From positions 32,821 through 96,820 of the forward strand of contig NZ_JANHDL010000011.1 of the NCBI RefSeq assembly GCF_024494655.1: a stretch of DNA of 64,000 bases. The letters are read 5' to 3'. Positions 18,768-27,728 of this stretch are shown here, piece after piece. The notes below the pieces were generated by a model. It saw nothing but the letters and a program-made list of their open reading frames with translations, was not told where the DNA came from and did no database searches. Source of the DNA: Halorubrum laminariae (GTDB taxonomy: Archaea; Halobacteriota; Halobacteria; Halobacteriales; Haloferacaceae). Position 1 is the first letter of the stretch. Each line of letters starts with the position of its first letter. The position numbers and the translations under genes were made by a program.

Positions 18768-19706
18768 GTGCACGAATCTACCGCTCCTGATTATTCCAAC
18801 ATCGTCGTCACCGGTGGTACCGGCTTCATCGGGAGCCACCTCACAGAGGCCCTCCTCGCTCGCAACAACGACGTGACGATTCTGGACGATCTTTCCGCGG
18901 GCGATCCTGCCAACGTTCCTGCAGACGCCGAGCTCGTCGAGGGTGACGTCCGCGACCAAGCAATACTCGACGAACTCCTCGCGGACGCCGAGTACGTCTT
19001 CCACGAAGCCGCTCTCGCCAGCGTCGCGGACTCGATCGACGATCCGGAGGAGAGCCATTCTCGCAATTCCACGGGCACCCTCCGGGTGCTCGAAGCCGCA
19101 AGCCGCCACGACGTCGATCGCGTCGTCCTCGCCTCGAGTGCTGCCATCTACGGCCATCCGGAGTACACGCCCATCGACGAGGACCATCCTACGGAGCCCA
19201 CCTCTCCCTACGGACTCGACAAACTCGCGAGCGATCACTACGCCCGGCTCTACAACGAGCGCTACGGACTCGATGCGATCCCGCTTCGCTACTTCAACGT
19301 TTACGGCCCCCGCCAGTCCGCCGCCTACGCTGCCGTCATCGCCGTCTTCCGCGACCAGGCTCGATCCGGCGAGCCGATCACCATCGAGGGTGACGGCACC
19401 CAGACCCGGGACTTCGTTCACGTCGACGACGTCGTCCAGGCGAACCTCCGCGCTGCGACCTGCGACGCACGTCACTGCGGTAACGCCTACAACGTCGCGA
19501 CGGGGGAGACCGTGACGATCCAAACCCTCGCGGAGACGGTCCGCGACGTCGCGGATTCCGATTCGGAGATCGTCCACGTCGAGCCGCGAGAAGGCGACAT
19601 CGATCACAGCGTCGCGGACATTACCGCCGCTCGTGAGCACCTCGGCTACGAACCGACGGCATCGCTGGAGGAGGGCCTGACCGATCTCCTGTCCGACTCT
19701 CTGTAG
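18768..19706 (+). CDS. NAD-dependent sugar epimerase/dehydratase (UDP-glucose 4-epimerase-like)
   Basis: A 312-residue extended SDR. VVTGGTGFIGSHL (about 12-24) is the NAD-binding glycine motif, the catalytic pair is YGLDK (Y-x3-K, about 147-151), the preceding Ser lies in LASSAAIYG, and FNVYGPRQ and GTQTRDFVHVDDVV are typical of GalE-type epimerases. Start is GTG. It supplies an epimerised or dehydrated nucleotide sugar to the glycan pathway. It is GC-rich, unlike the preceding island genes, and belongs with the aglF/aglM-like genes downstream. Confidence 0.87.
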   Translation: MHESTAPDYSNIVVTGGTGFIGSHLTEALLARNNDVTILDDLSAGDPANVPADAELVEGDVRDQAILDELLADAEYVFHEAALASVADSIDDPEESHSRNSTGTLRVLEAASRHDVDRVVLASSAAIYGHPEYTPIDEDHPTEPTSPYGLDKLASDHYARLYNERYGLDAIPLRYFNVYGPRQSAAYAAVIAVFRDQARSGEPITIEGDGTQTRDFVHVDDVVQANLRAATCDARHCGNAYNVATGETVTIQTLAETVRDVADSDSEIVHVEPREGDIDHSVADITAAREHLGYEPTASLEEGLTDLLSDSL

Positions 19707-20436
19707 TCGTAAGCCCCGGATCCTCTCGAGCCCAGATATCGCATCTCTTGACCGGGGAATTATCAGCTGTAACTGCCGCATGGATGACGACCGATCCCAC
19801 AAACCCCAAGGCGGGACTCCGGAAGGGGCCGACCGACCGCCATGTTCTAACGAAGGTTAGCCGATCACCTTTGATAAATAATGGAAATGTTACTTTTCTA
19901 TGGGTCGCTAGCTCGTAGAGATATTGTTTATCATAATCATCGGCCTAGCGACCACGAGCGACGCCTGCGCCACGTATCAACACAGCACTCCCCGAACCAT
20001 CTCGCCCCAATATCGTACAGTATAGCGCCGCTACGTACATTATATTGATCCTATAGCCAATCGAGCCAATAAACCGCCCCAGACCCCGACCCAGGCCCAA
20101 TCCACATTCGAATTATATCAAATGATACTCAAGTTACTCTGTAGGACCGCTAGGATCCGGCGACTTAGGGCCAATTTGAGTTGGTTAGAATCGACAAAGA
20201 TTGAATGGATTTTATCCTGGTACTGACGGCTGAGTGAATCGTCGTGAGCAAAACCAGTAAACTACGTCGAGTTTGAGAAATGAGTCCCGGATTTGAAGGT
20301 TCGACAGTGATTGTAATCCGATTGTATTCCCATCTAGCGAATCTACAGAGCAATTTCTTTCAGATTATGGCTCAACTACCGGAATTTGTCAAAAATAGCT
20401 AACTTATATACAAGTCGCCTGTCCCCATCCACGAAC
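19707..20436. other. Intergenic region
   Basis: About 730 bases with no supported gene on either strand. Composition shifts from GC-rich to AT-rich. CTTATATAC at about 20402-20410 is a good TATA box about 27-30 bases before the GTG at 20437. No repeats or IS ends were recognised. Confidence 0.5.
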
Positions 20437-20769
20437 GTGAACGCGCGGAGTCTCAGTCGCGTCGCTATTGTCGGCACCCTCGCGGTGGTCTTGGTAGCGA
20501 CGCTCGTCCTCTCCGGTGCAGGAATGGTCCTCGACGATCCCGAGCAGCGCGCCGAGGACGACGCCGACGAGACCGCTATCGAGGGCATAGTCGTTGCGGA
20601 GGGTTCCGTAACCGTCGAAACCACTGACGGCCAGACGATCGGCCGCTCCGCCGGCGAGGAGTACTTCATGTACGGCGCGAGCGCCCTCGCCGGCCTGCTC
20701 GTCCTCGTGCTCCTGCTGGATACTTGGACGCTCCGTACCCGCAAGCTCCGAGTAGATCCCCGCGCTTGA
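20437..20769 (+). CDS. Small two-helix membrane protein
   Basis: A 110-residue protein with an N-terminal transmembrane helix (SRVAIVGTLAVVLVATLVL), an acidic outer region (DDPEQRAEDDADE and a beta-rich EGSVTVETTDGQTI) and a second helix (SALAGLLVLVLLLDTW) followed by a basic tail (RTRKLR). The GTG start was chosen because a TATA box at about 20402-20410 places a leaderless transcript start here; a TTG at 20386 would lie within or ahead of that promoter. The family is not recognised. It may be a conserved haloarchaeal membrane protein near glycosylation genes. Confidence 0.6.
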   Translation: MNARSLSRVAIVGTLAVVLVATLVLSGAGMVLDDPEQRAEDDADETAIEGIVVAEGSVTVETTDGQTIGRSAGEEYFMYGASALAGLLVLVLLLDTWTLRTRKLRVDPRA

Positions 20770-20975
20770 CCGCTCCACGACCAGCTGCTCCTGTGCGTCC
20801 GATCCTACTTCGAGGAGGGACGCGTGGAGACGGTGGAGCTCCACCGCACCTCCAGACAGCGGACCGGACACTCGGATTGGGCCCGAAGTATCGATTCGAC
20901 CGCAGTGGTGCCGATGAGTGAGTTGCTGACCCACGTGCTTGTCGCCGTAACCGCAGCCACCATTCTCTCCTGGCG

Positions 20976-21367
20976 CTACAAGGCGATCACCCCGTTGATG
21001 TTCTCGTGATCGACCGCCGCGACGACCGGCTGGAGCGACGTCCCAAAGACGTAGTCGCCGTTCACCACGAAGAACGTCCCGTCGACGTGCGGTTCCGTCT
21101 GAAGAACAGCATGGGCAAGCCCCGACCGCTCACGCTGGTGAACGTAGCTGACCGGCGCGCTCGCGTACGCGTCGTCGAACATGGTCGACGATCTATCCCC
21201 TTCGTAGCCGATCACCACAATGAGGGCATCCGCACCGGCCTCCAGCGCCCGATCGAACACGTGAGCGAGCAGCGGTCGACCAGCGATATCGATAAGCCCC
21301 TTCGGCTTGTCGGCAGTCAACTCGCGAGACGCAATCTGCGACCAGCGACGGGAATTACGGCCTGCAT
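20976..21367 (-). pseudogene. Sugar-1-phosphate nucleotidyltransferase remnant
   Basis: It starts MQAVIPVAGR, then loses frame; another frame continues ELTADKPKGLIDIAGRPLLAHVFDRALEAGAD to FFVVNGDYVFG and ENINGVIAL, then ends at 20976. This matches the N-terminal half of RmlA/AglF-like nucleotidyltransferases, with the signature GxGxRLRxLTxDKPKG broken by small deletions and the C-terminal half missing. An intact paralogue is 700 bases downstream. Confidence 0.75.
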
Positions 21368-21461
21368 GCCACGACGTACTGACGCCATCCCCCTGTAAGC
21401 ATCGTCTGGCAGACACGAAGACGCTCGATGCTCCGACTTATGCATCGAGCAACGAACTCTG

Positions 21462-22009
21462 CTACAACTGGACGGAAATGACGGGTTTCCACGTAGAGAT
21501 CGGACCGGTAGTATCGGCCAGATTCAAAGTTGAGAGCTGTGCGTTCTCCGGGAGCGATCCCGTATCAATAGCCACCGCCACCGCGATCCGACGCGAGACG
21601 CTCATGTCGCTGTACACAAGGCTCAGGTGCGGGAAATACGCCTCGGAAGGAAGTGAAAGCGCGTCGCGCGCCCGCTGATGGAGATCGAACAGTTCGATCG
21701 ACGGCTCAACGAGCTAGAAGACACACTGGTGCCGCGTCGTGGAACACCGTACGTCGCCGAACGTCACGGCGAGTGGATCCGTTTCGGCCGCGAGCAACTG
21801 TGTCGTCTCCGTGAGCGCCGTGCGGTCACCGTCGATCCCGCCGACAACCGTGATATGGAACTCAAAGACGACGGCATCCTCGTGTGTCGCGGCGAGGTCA
21901 TCGATTGTATCTCGAAATTGTCGAGCCGCTGCCATCCCCTCTTCGGGAGTGAGCCAGAGCGAGTACTCGATGGGGTGTCGGTCATACTGTGTCTCCAGTC
22001 GGCGACTGA
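21462..22009 (-). pseudogene. 2H phosphodiesterase (cyclic phosphodiesterase / LigT-like) pseudogene
   Basis: The frame reads HPIEYSLWLTPEEGM, then VFEFHITVVGG (first H-x-T), CSTTRHQCVF, a TAG stop at 21716-21714, then continues in the same frame LVEPSIELFDLHQRARDAL and YFPHLSLVYSDMS (second H-x-S) to a normal stop at 21462. Both catalytic His motifs of the 2H superfamily are present. A single in-frame stop interrupts them, and no ATG, GTG or TTG precedes the homologous start. Length (about 180 codons) fits plant-type cyclic phosphodiesterases. Confidence 0.78.
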
Positions 22010-22061
22010 TCGATCAGTACTCTCGAGACATTGCGACCACCAGCACTGAACCTCTCGCGTG

Positions 22062-22787
22062 TTACGCCTCTAGTTCGCCTTCTTGTAACCGCTCCTCGGC
22101 CTCGTCCCGATCCTCGGGATACCCCACGTCGATCCGCCACCCCTCCAGCCCGATTGCGTCGATCGTCCGTCCGCTTTGGATCAACAGATCGATCGCCTCG
22201 CTGATCTCGTACTCACCGCGGTTCGACGGCTGCACGAGGTGACACGCGTGGAAGATCGCGGGCGTGAACGTGTAGAAACCGGTCATCACCAGATTCGACG
22301 GCGGGTCGTCGGGCTTCTCGACCACGTCCGTGATCTCGCCGTACTTGTTCGTGTCACAGACTCCGTACCGCGACGCGTCCTCCCAGTCGACCTCCTCAAC
22401 GAGGAACGCCGCGTCGGCGCGGTCCTCACGCTGGCGGCGCACCACATCCTCCAGGTTCGCCTGGAACACGTTGTCGCCCAGCATGAGCATGAAATCGTCG
22501 TCGACGTGCTCTTCGACAGTTAACAGCGCGTGGGCGAGCCCCTGCTGGTCGCGCTGGTGGGCATACGTGATCGGAATCCCCTCGTACTCATCACCGTAGT
22601 GCTCGATGATCTCCTGTTTGAGGTACCCCACGACGACGACAAACTCGTCGGCGCCGAGCTCGGCGAGCTGTTCGAAACAGTGTGTGAGAATCGGTTTCTC
22701 GTCGACCTCGACCATCCCCTTCGGCTTGTCCTCCGTGAGCGGGCGCAGTCGCGTCCCCTCGCCGGCGGCCAGTACGACGGCTTGCAT
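22062..22787 (-). CDS. aglF: Sugar-1-phosphate nucleotidyltransferase (AglF-like)
   Basis: A 241-residue nucleotidyltransferase. AAGEGTRLRPLTEDKPKGM (about 6-24) is the nucleotide-binding signature with the catalytic Arg and Lys; LGDNVF (about 98-103) and VEKPDD follow, and the C-terminus has GWRIDVGYPED. It activates glucose-1-phosphate (UDP- or dTDP-glucose). The start at 22787 was chosen because MQAVVLAAGEGTR is the family's usual beginning and a TATA box lies about 28 bases upstream. It is divergent from a UDP-glucose dehydrogenase, the same enzyme pairing used for hexuronate N-glycans in Haloferax (AglF, AglM). The symbol is by similarity and context. Confidence 0.85.
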   Translation of the reverse strand: MQAVVLAAGEGTRLRPLTEDKPKGMVEVDEKPILTHCFEQLAELGADEFVVVVGYLKQEIIEHYGDEYEGIPITYAHQRDQQGLAHALLTVEEHVDDDFMLMLGDNVFQANLEDVVRRQREDRADAAFLVEEVDWEDASRYGVCDTNKYGEITDVVEKPDDPPSNLVMTGFYTFTPAIFHACHLVQPSNRGEYEISEAIDLLIQSGRTIDAIGLEGWRIDVGYPEDRDEAEERLQEGELEA

Positions 22788-22811
22788 GGTCGAAGAGAGC
22801 CGGGACGCCGG

Positions 22812-22820
22812 CATATATCT
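22812..22820 (-). promoter_or_regulatory. TATA box of the aglF-like gene
   Basis: On the minus strand the sequence reads AGATATATG, centred about 28 bases before the ATG at 22787, the spacing expected for a leaderless haloarchaeal transcript. Confidence 0.6.
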
Positions 22821-22900
22821 TTTCACTCCACCAACCGGTCGAGCGCGACGACCTGCCGATCCGACGTTTCTTGTGGCCCACCCGTGAACGGAGAGCCGAC

Positions 22901-24205
22901 ATGCGTCTGTCCATCATCGGAAGCGGCTACGTGGGGACGACGATCGCGGCGTGTTTCGCAGATCTCGGCCACGAGGTCGTAAATATCGACATCGACGAGG
23001 ACATCGTCGAGATAATCAACGACGGGCGAGCACCCATCCACGAGACGGGCCTCGACGAGCTCGTCGCCGCCCACGCCGGTTCCGAGGGGACCGGCCGCCT
23101 CCAAGCGACAACCGATTACGAGGCTGTCCTCGACACTGACGTCACCTTCCTCTGTCTGCCGACTCCACAGAACGACGACGGTAGTATCGACCTCTCGATC
23201 ATGGAGGCGGGCGCGACCCAACTCGGCGAGACGCTCGCCGAGAAGTCCGACTGGCACACGGTGATCGTCAAAAGCACCGTCGTTCCGGGATCGACCGAAG
23301 ACACCATCACATCGATTCTCGAAGCGGAAAGCGAGAAGACCGTGGGCGAAGATTTCGGCGTTGGTATGAACCCGGAGTTTCTTCGCGAGGGGACGGCAGT
23401 CGACGACTTCCTGGCCCCTGACAAGGTTGTGCTCGGCGCTGACGATGACCGCGCACTCGCGGACGCTCACGACGTCTTCGACCCGCTTGTCGCACAGGCG
23501 GACGCACCGGTCGTTGAGACCGATACCCGCACGGCGGAGATGATCAAGTACGCCAACAACAGCTTCCTCGCGGCCAAGATCAGTCTCATCAACGATATCG
23601 GGAACGTCTGTAAGGAATTCGATATTGACGCCTACGAGGTCGCGGACGCGATCGGTCTCGACGACCGCATCAGCGAGCAGTTTCTCCGGAGCGGTGTCGG
23701 CTGGGGCGGAAGCTGCTTCGGGAAGGACGTGGCGGCGATCATCGCCGCGGCCTCCGAGGTCGGATACGAGCCGCCACTGCTCAACGCGGCCGTCGAAGTC
23801 AACGATCGCCAGCCACATCGGTTGGTCGATCTTCTTGCGGACCACAGTACGCTTGAGGGCGCACAGATTGCCGTGCTTGGGCTGGCATTCAAATCCGGAA
23901 CTGATGATATGCGGAATTCCCAGGCGATCCCCGTCATTCAGCGCCTCCAAGAACTTGGTGCGTCCGTGACTGCGTACGACCCAGTCGCTGAGGACAACGC
24001 CAAAGCGTACCTCGACGATATCACGTATGCCGACTCTGCCGCGAACGCGCTGGTCGATGTCGACGGCGCCGTCGTCGTCACTGACTGGGATGAGTTCGCC
24101 GCTCTCGACGAGGAGTTCGACGCGATGGCATCCCCGGTCGTCGTTGACGGGAGACGGACCATTGAGCGGCGCGACGGAATCACGTACGAGGGCCTGACGT
24201 GGTAA
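22901..24205 (+). CDS. aglM: UDP-glucose 6-dehydrogenase (AglM-like)
   Basis: A 434-residue UDP-sugar dehydrogenase. GSGYVGTT (about 7-14) is the NAD-binding loop, FLCLPTPQNDDGSID and KSTVVPGST are typical, YANNSFLAAKISLINDI (about 217-233) is the substrate-binding helix, and GWGGSCFGKD (about 266-275) contains the catalytic Cys. It oxidises UDP-glucose to UDP-glucuronate for hexuronate-containing N-glycans or exopolysaccharide. A GTG ten codons upstream is possible, but the ATG at 22901 begins exactly at the Rossmann strand. The highly open minus-strand frame opposite it is a coding shadow. Confidence 0.92.
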   Translation: MRLSIIGSGYVGTTIAACFADLGHEVVNIDIDEDIVEIINDGRAPIHETGLDELVAAHAGSEGTGRLQATTDYEAVLDTDVTFLCLPTPQNDDGSIDLSIMEAGATQLGETLAEKSDWHTVIVKSTVVPGSTEDTITSILEAESEKTVGEDFGVGMNPEFLREGTAVDDFLAPDKVVLGADDDRALADAHDVFDPLVAQADAPVVETDTRTAEMIKYANNSFLAAKISLINDIGNVCKEFDIDAYEVADAIGLDDRISEQFLRSGVGWGGSCFGKDVAAIIAAASEVGYEPPLLNAAVEVNDRQPHRLVDLLADHSTLEGAQIAVLGLAFKSGTDDMRNSQAIPVIQRLQELGASVTAYDPVAEDNAKAYLDDITYADSAANALVDVDGAVVVTDWDEFAALDEEFDAMASPVVVDGRRTIERRDGITYEGLTW

Positions 24206-24251
24206 GAACGCGGAGACCCTAGTGTCGGATGAAAGTGTCGTAGGTGAGATA

Positions 24252-24293
24252 TTAACCAACAAGACCTCAATCTCATTCCGATATGTTGGTTAA
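24252..24293. repeat. Module-boundary inverted repeat, copy 1
   Basis: TTAACCAACA and its perfect complement TGTTGGTTAA enclose 22 unrelated bases. Four further copies occur at 41074, 44906, 45760 and 54542. This one lies 46 bases after aglM and before the conjugation-like operon. Confidence 0.8.
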
Positions 24294-24394
24294 CACCGAT
24301 CTGTACAAGGAACAAGGACTTCAGTTGATTTATTCACATTATTTCTGATTGATCGCCAGAAGACATTTACCTATCTTCCAGCTATCGCGCCCAT

Positions 24395-24419
24395 ATGTAC
24401 CGGGGCGCAGCCGGTACAT
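24395..24419. promoter_or_regulatory. Palindrome before the conjugation-like operon
   Basis: Perfect 9-bp arms ATGTACCGG and CCGGTACAT surround a 7-base centre, ending 15 bases before the first ATG of the operon at 24435. It could be an operator at the transcript start or a 5' hairpin. Confidence 0.55.
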
Positions 24420-24434
24420 GCCCACCCCACACAT

Positions 24435-24683
24435 ATGATTACACGGGCAGTCACCATCGAAGACATCGATGACCTGTACCTGACGTGGAACAGCCATATC
24501 AACGGCTCTGCCCTCTATCGCCGCGCCCTCCGCGAGGAGATGGAGCTTCGCGATGTCGACCCGGATGAGCTTCGAGACCTCTTCGAACGGGCCCGCGAAC
24601 AGGGCTACACGAAAGACGAGATCGTCGACGCAACCAACCGCTACGCCGATCTCAAGGCGCTCGTCGACGACACCGAGGAGTAA
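24435..24683 (+). CDS. Small acidic helical protein, first gene of the conjugation-like operon
   Basis: An 82-residue protein, MITRAVTIEDIDDLYLTWNSH onward, predicted mostly alpha-helical and strongly charged (ALREEMELRDVDPDELRDLFERAREQGYTKDEIVDATNRY). The last part resembles a helical recognition or interaction domain. No family was recognised. It lies 6 bases upstream of the VirB2-like protein and downstream of a palindrome, so it may regulate the operon or be a small cytoplasmic accessory of the apparatus. Confidence 0.7.
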   Translation: MITRAVTIEDIDDLYLTWNSHINGSALYRRALREEMELRDVDPDELRDLFERAREQGYTKDEIVDATNRYADLKALVDDTEE

Positions 24684-24689
24684 CCCGCT

Positions 24690-25112
24690 ATGTCACAGGA
24701 CAACACGCCCTCCGAAACGACTCCGGATCGAGCCAACAGCCAGTCCACGACGTCAGGCAGGCGTCCGAGGCAAGCCGCGTTCATCGTCGTTGTCCTGACC
24801 CTGTTCGCTGTGGAACCCGCTGCCGCACAGACGAACGCCGTCTGCAGTGCCGAGAACCTCCCCAGCATGATCGAGGGCTTCTTCCAGCTTACCACGGCGC
24901 TGGGTATTGTCGGCCTCGTAGTCGTGTGGCAGGCTGATTCTCTTATCGAGATGTTCTCGATCACGCCCGAGCAAAAGAAGGCCCTCAAGCGGCACAAACG
25001 GTCGGCGCTGAAGTCCGCGGTTGTCCTCGTCGTTCTCGGGCCACTCTACACCGTTGCCGGATCGATGATGAACCTCCCGTTGGCGCAGTGTGTCGACCTC
25101 GCGCCCTGGTAG
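24690..25112 (+). CDS. Small three-helix membrane protein, VirB2-pilin-like topology
   Basis: A 140-residue protein. A charged N-terminus is followed by a hydrophobic signal-like helix ending AVEPAAAQT (about 28-48), then two transmembrane helices (FFQLTTALGIVGLVVVW, about 62-80; LKSAVVLVVLGPLYTVAGSMM, about 109-129) separated by a basic loop (PEQKKALKRHKR). A signal plus two helices with a short basic cytoplasmic loop is the layout of VirB2/TrbC conjugative pilins and of archaeal DNA-transfer pilins. Two Cys (about 51 and 135) could form a disulfide. The assignment rests on topology and operon context only. Confidence 0.6.
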   Translation: MSQDNTPSETTPDRANSQSTTSGRRPRQAAFIVVVLTLFAVEPAAAQTNAVCSAENLPSMIEGFFQLTTALGIVGLVVVWQADSLIEMFSITPEQKKALKRHKRSALKSAVVLVVLGPLYTVAGSMMNLPLAQCVDLAPW

Positions 25113-25142
25113 GCGACTTCCGCCCCCGTCGAACCCTCCCTC

Positions 25143-26879
25143 ATGGAACACCGAGAGCTCTCCGTGCTCATGGTCGCGCTGTTCGTGACGAGCTTAGTCA
25201 CGGGTATCGTCGCCGCTGACCCGCCACGGCCGGGGACAGAGGAGAACGGGCTCACCGAGAACGAGTCGGCGACGCTCTGGTCACGCGACGCGGACACCTA
25301 CATCAGCCAGGAGGAGTATCAGCAGCGATACGGCGAGAATCGGACGGCGATGCACCAGCTCGCGAACGGGACAGACATCACGTTCACGCGCCCGCCGGAG
25401 ACCGCTGCAACATGGACGCGAAACGACTTTGCGGATCTCGAAGCCGGTGGGTCGGATACCTCCGTCCATCCATCTCAGACATCGCTCGAAGACGGGGTGT
25501 TCATCGAGGACGCCCACGCGACGGTGTTCGCAGCCCAGCCGTCGACGCGGGGCCACCTGGAGTCAGGTGACACGCCGTTCTATATCGCGCCGAACGGGAC
25601 GATGCGGGGGTTCGTCGACTATCGCGTTCGCGTCCCGAACGGGAGTTCCTCGGGGAACACGACCATCGACTGGTCGCTCACGGAGCACGAGGTCGAAGAA
25701 GTCCGGCTGAAGAAGGACGGTGAGACCATCGCGACGCAGGACGGGTCCCATACGCCAGCACTCGATTACCAGCTCGAGGATGACTGGAGCGCGAATCTCA
25801 CGCTCGAAGCGGAGATCCACACCCGGTTGAAGAAGACCACCCGGATCGATCACGGCGACGAGACCGACGTCGAGGTCACGTATCAAACCGAGTCGCTCAA
25901 CGTCTCGGATGGAATCGACGTCGAGATCTACGACCTGTCGGCGTCCTCCTACAACGCCGAGTATCCAAATGGTGACGCTGGTGTCGCTATGTTCCAGTCC
26001 CGGCCGTGGCAAGGATACACGCTCACCGAGGATGGCGATGCGCGGGTGCGTGGGATCTGGCGGTTCTACACCGCTCGGAACACGAACTGGGACACGCTCG
26101 TCCGGTCGGGTCGAACACGCAGTACGACAGTCGAATCCGACGCAATCCCCGTGTACGTTCACGCGTATCCATCGCGAATCGGGCCGCGTGCCGAGCCCGT
26201 TCGTGATGGGCCCGAGATCATCGAGACGTGGGGGACAGACCGACCCTCCCCCGTCGAAACTCTCGGCGAAAACATCAACATCGACATCGTCAATCAGTCC
26301 TACACGACGACGTACGGTGTCGCCGTTCGTGCCGAGACCGTCGATCGCGACGCGCTTCAGGTTGGCGGGATCGTCCGGGGCGTGAACGCCTCGATCGTGG
26401 AGCCAGACGCCGGCTCAGAGCGGCAACTTCGGCGGAGTAATCTGACTTCCGAGGTTCTCCAGCAGAACGAAAGCCAGGCCACGCTCCGCATCGAACTCCG
26501 GGACAACGAAACCGGCGCACCAATCGTTCTCAGCGATACCGGTCGACAGTATCCGATCGGCGGGACCACCCGAAACGGCTACATCACCGTCGCGGAGCAG
26601 CGCGTCGAGACCAACACATCCGGGGTAGCTATCGTGACGATCGACGAGCCGGGGATCTACACGGCCCGCTATCATCCGGGCTCGTGGCTCGGGCACAACC
26701 CCGCGTATGTGAGTGATACGGCGACTGCTCGGTGGCATCCGCTCGGAACTATCGACGGCTGGTTCGCCTTCATCGTCGAGGTCGGCTGGCAGCTTATCCC
26801 ATTCTTCGTGATGTTCTACGCAGGTAAGCGGCTCCTCCGAATGCTCGGTCCGGAAGACATCTTCCAACGGAACCCATAG
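25143..26879 (+). CDS. Large secreted protein with C-terminal membrane anchor (transfer apparatus?)
   Basis: A 578-residue protein with an N-terminal signal helix (LSVLMVALFVTSLVTGIVAADPP), a long acidic beta-rich ectodomain with many N-x-S/T sites (NGTDIT, NGSSSGNTT, NLTLE, NQSYT), and one C-terminal transmembrane helix (GWQLIPFFVMFYAGKRLL) with a short basic tail. A stretch near residue 440-540 (ELRDNETGAPI ... GVAIVTIDEPGIYTARY) resembles Ig/Big-like surface repeats. It is inside the operon between the VirB2-like and lipoprotein genes, so a role in cell contact or as an outer part of the apparatus is inferred. No named family recognised. Confidence 0.7.
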   Translation: MEHRELSVLMVALFVTSLVTGIVAADPPRPGTEENGLTENESATLWSRDADTYISQEEYQQRYGENRTAMHQLANGTDITFTRPPETAATWTRNDFADLEAGGSDTSVHPSQTSLEDGVFIEDAHATVFAAQPSTRGHLESGDTPFYIAPNGTMRGFVDYRVRVPNGSSSGNTTIDWSLTEHEVEEVRLKKDGETIATQDGSHTPALDYQLEDDWSANLTLEAEIHTRLKKTTRIDHGDETDVEVTYQTESLNVSDGIDVEIYDLSASSYNAEYPNGDAGVAMFQSRPWQGYTLTEDGDARVRGIWRFYTARNTNWDTLVRSGRTRSTTVESDAIPVYVHAYPSRIGPRAEPVRDGPEIIETWGTDRPSPVETLGENINIDIVNQSYTTTYGVAVRAETVDRDALQVGGIVRGVNASIVEPDAGSERQLRRSNLTSEVLQQNESQATLRIELRDNETGAPIVLSDTGRQYPIGGTTRNGYITVAEQRVETNTSGVAIVTIDEPGIYTARYHPGSWLGHNPAYVSDTATARWHPLGTIDGWFAFIVEVGWQLIPFFVMFYAGKRLLRMLGPEDIFQRNP

Positions 26880-26882
26880 CCT

Positions 26883-27728
26883 ATGACCAGAAACCACCCA
26901 CAGATCAGTCGGCGAACCGCCCTCCAAACAGTCGCTGGCGCAGCGCTCGTGGGCGTCGCTGGCTGCCTGAACGACAATGGCGGGTCTGGAACGCCCAGAG
27001 ACGGAACCACGTCTCCAGACGGCCACGGCCCGCTCACGCGTATCGCTGTCGAGGGGACTACACTCGTCGTCGAACTCTCTGCGGACGCCGACGTCGACCA
27101 AGTCAACCTCATCCAACCGAACGGCGAGCTATTCGGAGAGCGTGACGTAGCCACAGGTGCCCAACAGGTTTCGTTCGATATCGGCACCACGTACACGCCC
27201 GGTGAGTACCGTGTACTCGCGTTGAAGGGCGAGGAGACAGTAGTCAAGACCACGACTGAATTCCGTCCAGAGATCCAGATACAGGATGTCGGACTCTATC
27301 GGAATAATCCAGACAAGCCGTGGGACGAAGTCTATGGTGAATCCGAGACAGATCGGATCAAGAATGGCGAGGCATTCGTCACGGTAGAGAACACAGGGAG
27401 TGGCCCGGAAGCGATAACTGAACTGATCTTCTCCGGAGACGCCCCCAATCCAATTGAGGACCCCAGGGGCAGTGGAATGCACGAAACCGACCGGGTAGTA
27501 GTCTCTCCTGGTGAGACGGTCGACCTGTTCAGTAATTCGTTCCCGTTCGGTTCAGAGAGTGAGGCCGGAATGGGGTGTTCCCCAGATGGTAACAGCGGCC
27601 AGTTCACGGTTATCGTCGAGACCCGAGTCAGTGGTAATCAAGTCACGAATGCCTACAATGTCCAGTACTCTGGTTCCGACGATATGACTGACTGTACGGT
27701 CACGATCACGGGGACTGACGATGGTTGA
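26883..27728 (+). CDS. Tat-type lipoprotein
   Basis: A 281-residue protein with a twin-arginine signal (ISRRTALQTVAGAALVGVAGC), where VAGC is the lipobox and the Cys near residue 28 is the lipidation site. A flexible Gly/Ser/Thr-rich linker is followed by a beta-sandwich-like region. There are two more Cys near the C-terminus (MGCSPDG and MTDCTV). It is anchored outside the membrane. It begins 3 bases after the preceding gene and overlaps the next by 8 bases, so it is translationally coupled to the membrane-channel gene. Function unknown; probably an external component of the same apparatus. Confidence 0.78.
   Translation: MTRNHPQISRRTALQTVAGAALVGVAGCLNDNGGSGTPRDGTTSPDGHGPLTRIAVEGTTLVVELSADADVDQVNLIQPNGELFGERDVATGAQQVSFDIGTTYTPGEYRVLALKGEETVVKTTTEFRPEIQIQDVGLYRNNPDKPWDEVYGESETDRIKNGEAFVTVENTGSGPEAITELIFSGDAPNPIEDPRGSGMHETDRVVVSPGETVDLFSNSFPFGSESEAGMGCSPDGNSGQFTVIVETRVSGNQVTNAYNVQYSGSDDMTDCTVTITGTDDG

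Noticed and set aside
18726..19802. A 358-codon minus-strand frame opposite the epimerase
   Set aside because: Antisense shadow: rich in Val, Arg and Asp repeats with no recognisable domain, while the plus strand encodes a complete SDR enzyme.
20770..20975. A short membrane protein starting MSELLTHVLVAVTAATIL at 20914
   Set aside because: Only 31 codons, with no family or promoter support. It lies beside a decayed nucleotidyltransferase and is probably remnant sequence.
22823..24262. A 479-codon open frame on the minus strand opposite the UDP-glucose dehydrogenase
   Set aside because: High GC at third positions opens antisense frames in haloarchaea. The plus-strand protein has every family motif, and the minus-strand translation has none.
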